Shown here: positions 1 to 8,122 of the stretch, piece by piece
How positions within the stretch are numbered: position 1 is the first letter of the stretch
Layout: every line of letters starts with the position of its first letter
Source: an uncultured Bacilli bacterium
GTDB taxonomy: Bacteria > Bacillota_I > Bacilli_A > RF39 > UBA660
Length of the DNA stretch: 64,000 bases
Direction of reading: 5' to 3'
NCBI GenBank assembly: GCA_934100165.1
Contig: CAKOPN010000002.1
Location: 62,001 to 126,000, forward strand
Program-made: the position numbers and the translations under genes
The notes under the pieces: model-generated
Told to the model about the DNA's origin: nothing
Databases searched by the model: none
The model's input: the letters and a program-made list of their open reading frames with translations, nothing else

Positions 1-1
1 T

Positions 2-1387
2 TCTTCTGCAAGTAGTGGCATAGGAAGTGGCTGGACTAATGGATCTGGTGTTGGTGTAAAAAGTGCTCTTGATAATACTATTGTTGAGGGTACAAATAGA
101 ATAGAAATTAGTATGAACGGTAGTTTGGCAACACTTATTTCTAAAATTGGAGAATTTAAAGAACCTATTGATTATATAAAAGACTTAATTAAAGTTACTA
201 ATACCCTTAAGTGTGCGGTGAACGTACCTAAAGCATCATCTACTAGTACTTCTAAGTCTGAAAAAGGTACCTCTAAAACATCATCTACTAGTGATTCTAA
301 GTCTGGAGGAAGCACCTCTAAAACATCATCTACTAGTAATCCAGAATCAAATTCTGTATATCAGGCTAATGATCAAGCCCAAATAGATGCAAATTACAAG
401 ATTATAGAATCTGCTGTTGCTGCTGTAGCACAAGCTATAGATAGTCTTGCTGCAGCTGCGACTGGAGAAAGTTTAGGAATAGTTGGTAATGTATGTAATG
501 GTGTTCCTTTAGGCACAATGACCACAATGGATTTAGGTACTATAACTGTTCCAAGTTTTTCAAGTTCTTCCGAAACTTCTACTACTACTTCAGCTGGAAG
601 TATCGATGAACTTAAGGTTCTAGTAGAAGGTGATGTAGATTATTTGAATACTACTGAAAAAGTACCTTCTGCCGATTTCTTTTCTAGTGAAAAGGGAAAA
701 GAAGTTATGTCTCATTTAATGGCGTATTATAATGCGGTTAATAATGCATATCTAAATGGAGAAATAACTTATGATCAACATAAGGAATACATGGAATCTT
801 TGCATGGTAGTACACATAAGTCACTTTATTCTATCCTTTATTGGCGAGTTAATGACATGGCAGGTACAAGGCAAGGAGATATTTCGTTTTTGGGTGATGA
901 CTTATTGGAAGCTGATAAGAAATTTTATGATTACCTTAATCAATATTGGAGTGCTGATGGAAAAGTTTCTCCTGATGTTATTTCTGATAAATCATTTGAC
1001 GAATTAAATGGAATTGTTCAAAATAAGAGTAAAAGTAAAGAAGAGCGCGAGGCTGCTGCTGTTGCTGCAATGATTGATATTCGTCAAGGCTACTTAGATG
1101 GTACTTATTCTATTACTGAGGCTAAAAAGAAATTTAAGGCTGTTACTAATGGAGAGGGTTATTGGCTTGCAAATAATGGCGTTTCTGGTTGGGTTCCTGT
1201 TTATGGTGCATTTGCTAACTGGGGTAATGGTACTACTGGTCTTGATCATGTGTTTACTGAAACTCAGCGTTGGCTTGATACTGCTCAAAAATATGATACA
1301 GCATCGCTAGAACTTGGTGTTCCTACATATTACAATTCAAATACAACCACAAGTACAAGTACAAGTTCAGAAACTGATACAATTTAA
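2..1387 (+). CDS. Secreted type VII (WXG/LXG-like) protein, 5' truncated by window edge
   Basis: The reading frame is open to the left edge, so the true start lies outside; the first ATG (113) is internal. The visible 461 residues begin with a Gly/Ser-rich stretch containing a W-T-N turn and a helical segment that resembles the second half of a WXG/LXG helical hairpin. A Ser/Thr/Lys-rich linker follows with a 15-residue tandem repeat, then an Ala-rich helix, and a C-terminal half with no family I recognise, ending in a Ser/Thr-rich tail. No membrane segment is visible. Two WXG100 genes lie just downstream, so a type VII-secreted surface or effector protein is the best guess. The placement is inferred from context and composition; the biochemical function is unknown. 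Confidence 0.6.
   Translation, partial: SSASSGIGSGWTNGSGVGVKSALDNTIVEGTNRIEISMNGSLATLISKIGEFKEPIDYIKDLIKVTNTLKCAVNVPKASSTSTSKSEKGTSKTSSTSDSKSGGSTSKTSSTSNPESNSVYQANDQAQIDANYKIIESAVAAVAQAIDSLAAAATGESLGIVGNVCNGVPLGTMTTMDLGTITVPSFSSSSETSTTTSAGSIDELKVLVEGDVDYLNTTEKVPSADFFSSEKGKEVMSHLMAYYNAVNNAYLNGEITYDQHKEYMESLHGSTHKSLYSILYWRVNDMAGTRQGDISFLGDDLLEADKKFYDYLNQYWSADGKVSPDVISDKSFDELNGIVQNKSKSKEEREAAAVAAMIDIRQGYLDGTYSITEAKKKFKAVTNGEGYWLANNGVSGWVPVYGAFANWGNGTTGLDHVFTETQRWLDTAQKYDTASLELGVPTYYNSNTTTSTSTSSETDTI
234..350 (+). repeat. 45-bp in-frame tandem repeat (Ser/Thr linker)
   Basis: The 14-mer CATCATCTACTAGT recurs at 234, 279 and 324, exactly 45 bp apart, coding a 15-residue unit of the type SSTS-x-SKS-x-x-x-TSK-T. 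The third copy degenerates. It forms a flexible linker inside the first gene. Copy number could vary between strains by slippage. Confidence 0.8.
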
Positions 1388-1420
1388 CCTTGCATTTATA
1401 GTGAGGTGTAAGCACAGTTA

Positions 1421-1450
1421 AAAATTGTTAGCTAGAGTGATAATTTTTTC
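1421..1450 (+). terminator. Probable rho-independent terminator
   Basis: A 10-bp stem with two G-U wobbles (1421-1430 with 1439-1448), a GCTAGAG-type loop and a T-run follow the end of the first gene. Confidence 0.5.
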
Positions 1451-1505
1451 CTACAAAGAAACCAAATATTAAAATGTAAAAAGGTGTTATATTTTTATAA
1501 ATAAA

Positions 1506-1534
1506 TTGACAAATGCTAAAAAATATACTACGAT
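1506..1534 (+). promoter_or_regulatory. Candidate sigma-A promoter for the WXG100 pair
   Basis: A perfect -35 TTGACA (1506-1511) is followed after 17 bp by TACGAT (1529-1534), a 4/6 match to the -10 consensus. A strong AAGGAGGTGA Shine-Dalgarno sequence lies about 45 bp downstream, just before the WXG100 gene. The rest of the 1388-1594 gap holds only the terminator and AT-rich sequence. Confidence 0.45.
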
Positions 1535-1594
1535 TAATACATAAAAATAGTGATGCATATTGCTGCTATTTGTATATTCAAGGAGGTGAACTAA

Positions 1595-1885
1595 ATGATC
1601 TTAAAGGCAAGTCCAGAAGAAATAAGAACTGCTGGTAAGAAGTTAGTTGCTAATGCTGAAAGTTATTTAGCTTCAGTTAAGGCAATCTATGAGACAGTAG
1701 ATAATCTTAAAGCTAATTGGCAAGGTGCTGATAATCAACAATTCGCTGCAACTGTTTACGGTTACAAAGAAAACATTGATGCATTAGGACAAGTTATTGG
1801 AAACTATGGTGTTTTCCTACAAGAAACTGGTAACAGTTTGGAAAAACTACAAGCAGACATTGCTCAACAAGCAAGTAGTCTATAA
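1595..1885 (+). CDS. WXG100 family protein (EsxA-like)
   Basis: The 96-residue all-helical protein has the length typical of WXG100 proteins, and the turn motif N-W-Q-G sits near residue 43 between two amphipathic helices. Such proteins form four-helix dimers and leave the cell through type VII secretion systems as substrates or co-secreted partners. It lacks a signal peptide, as expected. AAGGAGGTGA ahead of the ATG predicts strong translation. A second WXG100 gene follows after 26 bp, and the two probably form a heterodimer, as EsxA/EsxB pairs do. No YxxxD/E export motif is visible at its C-terminus, which suggests that the partner carries the export signal. Confidence 0.88.
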   Translation: MILKASPEEIRTAGKKLVANAESYLASVKAIYETVDNLKANWQGADNQQFAATVYGYKENIDALGQVIGNYGVFLQETGNSLEKLQADIAQQASSL

Positions 1886-1911
1886 TTAAATTATGAAGGA
1901 GGGATATATAA

Positions 1912-2223
1912 ATGGATATGCAAGTTAATTCAGTAGAATTACGTAACGCAGCATCTTCACTAAGAAAGAATGTAAATGATATGCAATCAACACTTGATGA
2001 AGCTACATCTACAATCAACGGAACAGCAGCTTCATGGGAAAGTGCTTCTGCAGAAAATTTAAGAGCTAGATATACTAGTCTTTCAGCAAAATTTACTGAC
2101 TTCTATGATGCTATAAACAAGTATGCTACATTTCTAGATAATACTGCAGCAAGTTATGAAGCAGCAGATAAGAAAATAGAAGAAAAAGCAAACGAATTAT
2201 TAAACGAAGGATATAACGGTTAA
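1912..2223 (+). CDS. WXG100-like protein with WxS turn (EsxB-like)
   Basis: This 103-residue helical-hairpin protein is co-transcribed with the preceding WXG100 gene, with its own AGGAGG ribosome-binding site. The turn reads S-W-E-S, a relaxed form of W-x-G that occurs in some family members. The C-terminal helix contains Y-E-A-A-D, which fits the YxxxD/E type VII export signal, so this is the likelier carrier of the export signal of the pair. A terminator 25 bp after the stop closes the two-gene unit. Confidence 0.85.
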   Translation: MDMQVNSVELRNAASSLRKNVNDMQSTLDEATSTINGTAASWESASAENLRARYTSLSAKFTDFYDAINKYATFLDNTAASYEAADKKIEEKANELLNEGYNG

Positions 2224-2247
2224 TAAGTAATTTAATATTGGAATACA

Positions 2248-2273
2248 GATACAATCTTTATTGTATCTTTTTT
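2248..2273 (+). terminator. Rho-independent terminator after WXG100 pair
   Basis: An 8-bp perfect stem GATACAAT/ATTGTATC with a 4-base loop is followed directly by six T residues. Confidence 0.85.
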
Positions 2274-2280
2274 CATATTT

Positions 2281-2289
2281 TGCTATAAT
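2281..2289 (+). promoter_or_regulatory. Extended -10 promoter
   Basis: TGcTATAAT just upstream of the 2313 gene; no good -35 is visible, as is common for extended -10 promoters. Confidence 0.55.
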
Positions 2290-2312
2290 TTACTTATAAT
2301 GTGAGGGATTTT

Positions 2313-3179
2313 ATGTATAATGATAATTTTCAATATGACTTCGTAAATTATGAGGAAAGTAATCAAAAAAAAACAAAAAAAAATAGCAAACTAAAGTTTA
2401 TTATTTTAATAGTCGCCACAATTATTGCTATTATTTTGTCAATAGTATTTATTAAAATGGCTAGTACAGATAATTATTATATTATTTTAGATAATAGCGG
2501 TGTTATTGAATATAGTGATGGAACTTATAGTTATGCTAAAAATGATGATTACTTAAAGTCCAATTTTAGAGTTTTTAGTCAAAAAGAGTATGTTGGTAAT
2601 TATTATATAAAAAGAGTAGATACTTCAAACGATGTATTATTTACAAATATTCATGCTGATTATAATTATGTCTTTAATAAACCGCTTGTTGCTATATCTA
2701 ATAACATTAAATATATTGAATTTACTAATGAAGAATTTGATCAGAATGATTTTGAAATTTTTTACAATGTTAGCAGCAAGGATTATATTACAAAACTTTC
2801 TGATTTATTAGATACTGTCAAAATAACATTGGATTTTGATGGGGATGGTCAAGAAGAAACTCTATATTCTGTAACTTATGAGTATAACAAAAATTTCGCT
2901 ACTGATAATAATGAAGAAATTAGTAAGTATAATTATTCACTTTTATATTATGTTAAAGATGATTATATAGATTTAATTGCTGAAAATGAACCTTATTATG
3001 AAGAGGAAAGCATAGTCTTTCCTAGTTATGGTGTAAGTGCAGTTATAGATGCTGATAATGATGGTGTATATGAGATAATAATGCAAAATAGAATGTATGA
3101 TGAACCAATATATGAAATATACAAAATGGTTAATGGTTCTTATGTTTCGGTGTTTAGTACGAGTTTAGGAGGTGAATAA
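2313..3179 (+). CDS. Single-pass membrane protein with EF-hand-like loops, unknown function
   Basis: The ATG at 2313 is preferred over the upstream GTG at 2301 because GTGAGGGA itself forms the ribosome-binding site. The 288-residue product has a charged Lys-rich cytoplasmic N-terminus, one membrane helix near residues 30-47 and a large Asn/Asp/Tyr-rich outer domain. Two Asp-rich loops, D-F-D-G-D-G-Q and D-A-D-N-D-G-V, look like the calcium-binding turns of EF-hand or FG-GAP repeats. The stop overlaps the ribosome-binding site of the next gene, so the two are translationally coupled. The position beside WXG100 genes suggests a surface role; the family is not recognised. Confidence 0.55.
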   Translation: MYNDNFQYDFVNYEESNQKKTKKNSKLKFIILIVATIIAIILSIVFIKMASTDNYYIILDNSGVIEYSDGTYSYAKNDDYLKSNFRVFSQKEYVGNYYIKRVDTSNDVLFTNIHADYNYVFNKPLVAISNNIKYIEFTNEEFDQNDFEIFYNVSSKDYITKLSDLLDTVKITLDFDGDGQEETLYSVTYEYNKNFATDNNEEISKYNYSLLYYVKDDYIDLIAENEPYYEEESIVFPSYGVSAVIDADNDGVYEIIMQNRMYDEPIYEIYKMVNGSYVSVFSTSLGGE

Positions 3180-3180
3180 A

Positions 3181-4245
3181 ATGAAAAAGAAATATAAAGT
3201 ATTACTTGTTACATTATTACTTGCTTTAGTGTTACCTTTTTCAGTTTATGCAGATGAATTATTCCCTTCAGAACCCGTTGCAGTTTCGTGTGATGGTTTG
3301 TTTACTCCCGAAGCTTTATCTTTGGTTCGTGATATTTTGGGATGGTTTAGAATTTTAGCACCATGTTTACTTGTAGTGTTGGTTGGTGTTGACTTTGCTA
3401 AAGCTGTAATAAGTCAAGACGATAAAATGCTTGCTAAAGCTACTAGCAATGTTAGTAAACGGGCAATTGCAACTTTGTGTGTAATTTTTACTCCAACAAT
3501 GGTAATAGCGTTTTCGAAAATCGCTGCTGTTGATTCTGTTTTAGGATCAGATCCATTATGTACAAATGCAACTGGTACTGCTGCTAAAGAAAAAGCTAGA
3601 GTAGCTGAAAAACAGAGAAACCCTGAATTTACATGGGAAGGGGGTGTAATTCATGCTAGTCATGGAGGTGGCGGTGGTTCATTTGGTGGTGGCACTTTTG
3701 GGCCAGGAAATGAATCTAAGAGATCTTACATGACATATACATATGCTGGAAGAACTTATGATATGTATAATCAAGGTGGTCTTGCTGATATTTCTTATCA
3801 AAGTGGAAATTTAGCGATGTATGGATGTGCCCCAATAGCATTTGCATCTGCTGTTAGTGGCTTTGATAGTAGTATTGGTGCTCATGAAGCTGCTAAAATG
3901 TGTAAAAGCAGATCATTTTCTGGAATAATGGGTGCTTTGGATTCTGCTGGTGTTAAATATTCTGGACCATATTATTATAATTCTAATAATCATGATGATG
4001 CAGAAGTTAGCAAAATGGCAGCGATGATAAGAGAACATTTTGCTACAGGACCTGTAATAGCTCTTGTTACTGGCGATTCTGCTGGACAAAATAAATATGC
4101 TACCAACAACCATTTTATAACTTTGTTAGGGGAAGAAAATGGTGAAGTAATAATTAGTAACTGTGTTTCTTCAAGAGGGAACTTAGAAGAAATTATTTCA
4201 CAATATATGCGTGGTGGAAGAAAAGGAGTTCTATTAGTTGGATAA
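3181..4245 (+). CDS. Exported pilin-like/C39-like cysteine peptidase fusion
   Basis: ATG 3181 is chosen because AGGAGGTGA overlaps the alternative GTG at 3172. The 354-residue product has a signal peptide ending near SVYA (residues ~1-24), then two hydrophobic helices in an arrangement like TrbC/VirB2 pilin subunits (~45-120), a Gly-rich linker (~155-175) and a C-terminal domain. In that domain Cys216 (context Y-G-C-A-P), His311 (N-N-H-F) and Asn327 (I-S-N-C) have the order and spacing of a C39-like papain-fold peptidase. Substrate and function are unknown; cleavage of a secreted protein or of peptidoglycan peptides is possible. The domain reading is by motif only. Confidence 0.55.
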   Translation: MKKKYKVLLVTLLLALVLPFSVYADELFPSEPVAVSCDGLFTPEALSLVRDILGWFRILAPCLLVVLVGVDFAKAVISQDDKMLAKATSNVSKRAIATLCVIFTPTMVIAFSKIAAVDSVLGSDPLCTNATGTAAKEKARVAEKQRNPEFTWEGGVIHASHGGGGGSFGGGTFGPGNESKRSYMTYTYAGRTYDMYNQGGLADISYQSGNLAMYGCAPIAFASAVSGFDSSIGAHEAAKMCKSRSFSGIMGALDSAGVKYSGPYYYNSNNHDDAEVSKMAAMIREHFATGPVIALVTGDSAGQNKYATNNHFITLLGEENGEVIISNCVSSRGNLEEIISQYMRGGRKGVLLVG

Positions 4246-4265
4246 AATGGATGGAGTTGGTTTAA

Positions 4266-6926
4266 TTGAAAAATAAGTGGTACTCTTTAACAGAAAAAGA
4301 AATTTTTACAAAACTTGATTCTAATCTTGAAGGATTAAAATCAAGTGATGCCAAAGAAAGACTTTTGAGATATGGCAAAAATGTTTTACCTAAGAAAAAA
4401 AGTGACGGACCATTAAAAATTTTCTTTATGCAATTTTTAAGTCCGATTATATTTGTTATGGTTTTAGCTGGTGTTTTATCTCTTGCTGCAGGAGAATATC
4501 TAGATTTTTTTGCAATTGTATTTATTATTTTAGTTGATGCGATATTTGGTACTGTTCAAGAATGGCAAGCAGGCAAAGAAGCTGAAAGTCTTCAAAATTT
4601 AATTAAGGTTAAGTGTAAAGTTTTACGTGATGGAAAAGAGAAAATGATTCTTTCTGATGATTTGGTAGCTGGAGATATTGTTCTTTTAGAAAGTGGTAAT
4701 AAAGTATCTGCTGATCTTAGAATATTAACTTCTTCAAACCTTACTATTGATGAATCAGTTCTGACTGGAGAATCTATTGCAACTGTTAAAAACTCTGATT
4801 TAATTACAGATAGTAAATCAGTTACTGATATATCTAATATGGCTTTTGCAGGTACTTCTGTTGTCACAGGACGTGCTAAATGTATAGTTGTTGAAACAGG
4901 TGTTAATACAGAAATTGGTAAAATATCTAGTACTGTACTCGAGACAAAAGAAGAGAAATCGCCTTTAGTTATAAGAATTGAAAAATTGAGCAAGCAAATA
5001 ACACTTTTAATTGTTTTTGTTGCAGTATTGCTTATTGTCCTTTTACTGATTAAAGGAGAAAAAATAGAAGATATTTTTACAGCAGTTGTTGCACTTTCTG
5101 TTTCTGCTATGCCAGAAGGACTTCCTCTTGCTTTGACACTTGCACTTACTATAGGATCACATAGAATGTCTAAAAAAAATGTTATTGTTAAAAAACTTAA
5201 TTCTGTTGAAAGTTTAGGTAGTTGTACTGTTATTGCTAGTGACAAGACTGGTACTCTTACTGTTAATGAGCAAACTGCTAAGAAAATAGTACTACCTAAT
5301 GGTTCTGCTTTTGAAATAGAAGGTACTGGCTATAATGGTGATGGTAAAGTAATACCAGTTGATGATGCTAATATAGAGGATGCCATGTATATTGCTAAAC
5401 TTGGTGTTATAAACAATGAAGCTTTTTTAAAAAAAGATAATGGAGCATGGAAAAGTCATGGCGATTCTATCGATATTGCTTTTCTTGCTCTTGGTGAAAA
5501 ACTTAATTTAAGTAGTTATTATACAGAAATAAAAAATATTCCTTATGAATCTGAAAAAAAATATTCTTCAGTATTTTATGAAGAGAATCGTTATAAATAC
5601 TGTACTGTAAAGGGTTCACTTGAAAAAGTATTGTCATTTTGCGATAGTTCTTATATTGATGGTAAAAAGTCAAAGTTAAATGAGAAAGAGATTATTAGTC
5701 AAAATGAAGAACTAGCGAAAAATGGTTATCGTGTTATAGCGCTTGCATCATCTCAGGTAGATAGTATTCCTTCTAAAGAAGTCCTTTCTGATGAGGATAT
5801 ACCAAAGCTTTCTTTTGTTGGGTTAGTGGCTTTTATAGATCCTATTAGAGAAGAGACTGTAGAATCAATTAGAGAATGTAAGAAAGCTGGAATTAAGGTT
5901 GTTATGATAACAGGGGATCATCCACTTACAGCTTTTGCAATTTCAAGAGAACTTGGACTTTGCTCATCATATGATGAGGTAGCAACAGGTGATGATATTG
6001 ATAGTTACCTTGCAAAAGGAAATAAAGAATTTGACAGATATGTAAAAAAGAAAAAAGTGTTCACGCGAGTTACACCTATGCAAAAACTTGAGATAGTTAA
6101 CTCATACAAAAGAATGGGGGAATTTATTGCAGTTACTGGTGATGGAGTAAATGATGCTCCTGCAATTAAATCTGCAAATATCGGTATTGCCATGGGAAGT
6201 GGTACAGATGTTGCAAAAGAAACTGGTACAATGATAATAATGGATGATAACTTTATGTCAATTGTGTCAGGTATAGAAGAGGGAAGAAATGCTTATAGTA
6301 ATATAAGAAAAGTTGTATATTTACTTCTTTCTTGCGGACTTTCAGAGGTGCTTTTCTTTACTCTTTCTATTTTATTTAATTTGGATATGCCTCTTTTAGC
6401 AATTCAACTTTTGTGGCTTAATATAGTAACTGATGGCCTTCAAGATATGGCACTTTCTTTTGAAAGAGAAGAAAAAGAAATTATGAATGAAAAGCCTAGA
6501 GACCCTAGAGAATCTGTTTTTGATAGCCTTATGATTCAAGAAGTACTTTTGTCTGGACTTACTATGGGACTAATTGTATTCATAACTTGGCTATTTTTAG
6601 TAAAACGTACTTCTATTCCAGTTGATACTGCAAGGGGTTACATTATGATGCTTATGGTATTTATGCAAAACTTTCATACATTTAATTGTCGAAGTGAAAA
6701 AAGATCTGCTTTCTCAATTCCGCTTTCTAGAAATTGGTTTGTAGTACTTAGTGTTATAGGAGCGATTGCATTAGAGATAATTGTTATGGAAGTAGATATA
6801 TTTAGTTATTTCCTAAAAACAACTAGTATGCCTGTTCAACATGTATTTTATATGTTACTAATTTCACTTCCTGTACTTTTAGTGATGGAAGCATTCAAGA
6901 AAATAAAATTTAAAAGGAGAAAATAA
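4266..6926 (+). CDS. Cation-transporting P-type ATPase, calcium type
   Basis: The 886-residue P2-type ATPase starts at a TTG with a GGAG ribosome-binding site nearby. It shows TGES (167-170) in the actuator domain, P-E-G-L-P (283-287) in membrane helix 4 as in SERCA/PMCA-like calcium pumps, the phosphorylated Asp326 in DKTGTLT, and GDGVND (625-630). An N-terminal cation-ATPase domain and ten likely membrane helices give the usual family length. It should export Ca2+ (possibly Mn2+) at the expense of ATP. An MscS channel gene follows after 2 bp, so the two form an ion-homeostasis operon. Ca2+ specificity is inferred from the PEGLP and N-x-x-T-D-G motifs. Confidence 0.9.
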   Translation: MKNKWYSLTEKEIFTKLDSNLEGLKSSDAKERLLRYGKNVLPKKKSDGPLKIFFMQFLSPIIFVMVLAGVLSLAAGEYLDFFAIVFIILVDAIFGTVQEWQAGKEAESLQNLIKVKCKVLRDGKEKMILSDDLVAGDIVLLESGNKVSADLRILTSSNLTIDESVLTGESIATVKNSDLITDSKSVTDISNMAFAGTSVVTGRAKCIVVETGVNTEIGKISSTVLETKEEKSPLVIRIEKLSKQITLLIVFVAVLLIVLLLIKGEKIEDIFTAVVALSVSAMPEGLPLALTLALTIGSHRMSKKNVIVKKLNSVESLGSCTVIASDKTGTLTVNEQTAKKIVLPNGSAFEIEGTGYNGDGKVIPVDDANIEDAMYIAKLGVINNEAFLKKDNGAWKSHGDSIDIAFLALGEKLNLSSYYTEIKNIPYESEKKYSSVFYEENRYKYCTVKGSLEKVLSFCDSSYIDGKKSKLNEKEIISQNEELAKNGYRVIALASSQVDSIPSKEVLSDEDIPKLSFVGLVAFIDPIREETVESIRECKKAGIKVVMITGDHPLTAFAISRELGLCSSYDEVATGDDIDSYLAKGNKEFDRYVKKKKVFTRVTPMQKLEIVNSYKRMGEFIAVTGDGVNDAPAIKSANIGIAMGSGTDVAKETGTMIIMDDNFMSIVSGIEEGRNAYSNIRKVVYLLLSCGLSEVLFFTLSILFNLDMPLLAIQLLWLNIVTDGLQDMALSFEREEKEIMNEKPRDPRESVFDSLMIQEVLLSGLTMGLIVFITWLFLVKRTSIPVDTARGYIMMLMVFMQNFHTFNCRSEKRSAFSIPLSRNWFVVLSVIGAIALEIIVMEVDIFSYFLKTTSMPVQHVFYMLLISLPVLLVMEAFKKIKFKRRK

Positions 6927-6928
6927 AT

Positions 6929-7732
6929 ATGGATCATGCTGCTCAAAAAATTATAGAAGGTTTAGTGGACCTTGGTTTTAAATTAGTAGGGTTAGTACTA
7001 ATATTAGTTATTGGATTTAGAATATCTAAAATTATTATTAAACTTCTCAATAAGGGAAAAGGTTTTAATAAGCTTGAAAAGAGTGTTAGAACATTTGTTT
7101 TAAGTTTTGTTAATATAGCACTTAAAGTGTTAATATTTGTTACTGCTTTATCTTATATCGGTGTACCGATGACATCAATACTTACTGTTGTTGGTACTGC
7201 AACTTTGGCTATTGGTCTTGCTTTACAAGGTGGGCTTACAAATATGGTTGGAGGAATTCTTATTCTAGTATTTAAGCCTTTTAAAATTGGTGATTATATT
7301 GAGACTGGTGATAGTAGTGGTACTGTTCAGGAAATATCAATATTTTATACAACATTAACTACTCCTAATAATCAAAGAATAGTTATACCTAATGGACCTC
7401 TTTCTAATCAATCAATTACTAACTATTCTTACAATAGTGATAGGAAGTTAGAACTTAAATTTTCTGTTGGATATAATAGTGATATAGATAAGGTAAAGAA
7501 AGTAATTAAGGATGTGATTGATAAGGAAGATACTGTAATTAAAGACAAAGAAATATTTATAAGACTTACTGCTCAGGCTGATAGTGCTTTGATATTTACT
7601 GTCAGAGTGTGGGCTAAGAATAGTGATTATTGGAATTTGAACTTTAATTTACAAGAGAAAATTAAGACAGCTTTCGATGAAAATAATATCGAAATACCAT
7701 ATCCACAACTTGATGTTCATATTGAAAAATAG
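6929..7732 (+). CDS. Small-conductance mechanosensitive channel (MscS family)
   Basis: The 267-residue protein has three N-terminal membrane helices; the third carries the Gly/Ala-rich pore-lining pattern (G-T-A-T-L-A-I-G-L-A-L-Q-G). The conserved MscS beta-domain entry G-G-I-L-I-L-V-F-K-P-F and the alpha/beta cytoplasmic cage follow. Its length matches E. coli-type MscS. It opens under membrane tension to release solutes in hypo-osmotic shock. It begins 2 bp after the calcium ATPase gene and ends at a strong terminator. Confidence 0.9.
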   Translation: MDHAAQKIIEGLVDLGFKLVGLVLILVIGFRISKIIIKLLNKGKGFNKLEKSVRTFVLSFVNIALKVLIFVTALSYIGVPMTSILTVVGTATLAIGLALQGGLTNMVGGILILVFKPFKIGDYIETGDSSGTVQEISIFYTTLTTPNNQRIVIPNGPLSNQSITNYSYNSDRKLELKFSVGYNSDIDKVKKVIKDVIDKEDTVIKDKEIFIRLTAQADSALIFTVRVWAKNSDYWNLNFNLQEKIKTAFDENNIEIPYPQLDVHIEK

Positions 7733-7739
7733 TGATGCA

Positions 7740-7770
7740 AATAGACACTTTAAATGTGTCTATTTTTTTA
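7740..7770 (+). terminator. Rho-independent terminator after mscS-like gene
   Basis: The stem AATAGACAC/GTGTCTATT has a short loop and is followed by a T7 run. Confidence 0.9.
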
Positions 7771-8122
7771 CTTATCATATGTTCGATTTACATATTTAAC
7801 TATATGAAAATTTGTTTTTAAAGTCCTTGCAAAATAAGAAAAAAATCCAAAAAATAAAAAAATCACTTTTTTAAAAAATGATATTTTTCAGAAAAAAATA
7901 AAATGTTATATTCTTGAAAATTCCCTATAAAATAAGGAAATATTTTGTTTTTTGATATTTTTGTTTTATCAAAAAAATGAAAAAAATACTTTACATTAAA
8001 ATTTAAAAAGTATTTTTTTCTTATTTTATAAGCAATTTGCTGAGTTGGGAAAAAATGGTAATTGACTTCTATTTTTTTTATGCATAAAATGGATTTATAA
8101 ATTACTTGATGCAAGGAGTGTA
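7771..8122 (+). other. AT-rich leader/intergenic region upstream of nrdD
   Basis: About 350 bases without a gene and of extreme A/T content. It contains a perfect 12-bp inverted repeat (7981-7992, AAAAAATACTTT, with 8007-8018) and smaller hairpins near 7920-7940. I see no convincing NrdR box, riboswitch core or conserved -10/-35 pair. The inverted repeat could be an attenuator or an operator. A short minus-strand open frame here is composition noise. Confidence 0.5.

Noticed and set aside
4592..5245. Long minus-strand open frame inside the calcium ATPase gene
   Set aside because: It is the shadow of a strongly conserved coding region; its product is Ser/Thr/Ile-rich with no motif and no start signal.
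7863..8114. Minus-strand 83-codon open frame upstream of nrdD
   Set aside because: Its product is Phe/Lys/Ile-rich composition noise, it lacks a ribosome-binding site, and it lies in a hairpin-rich leader.
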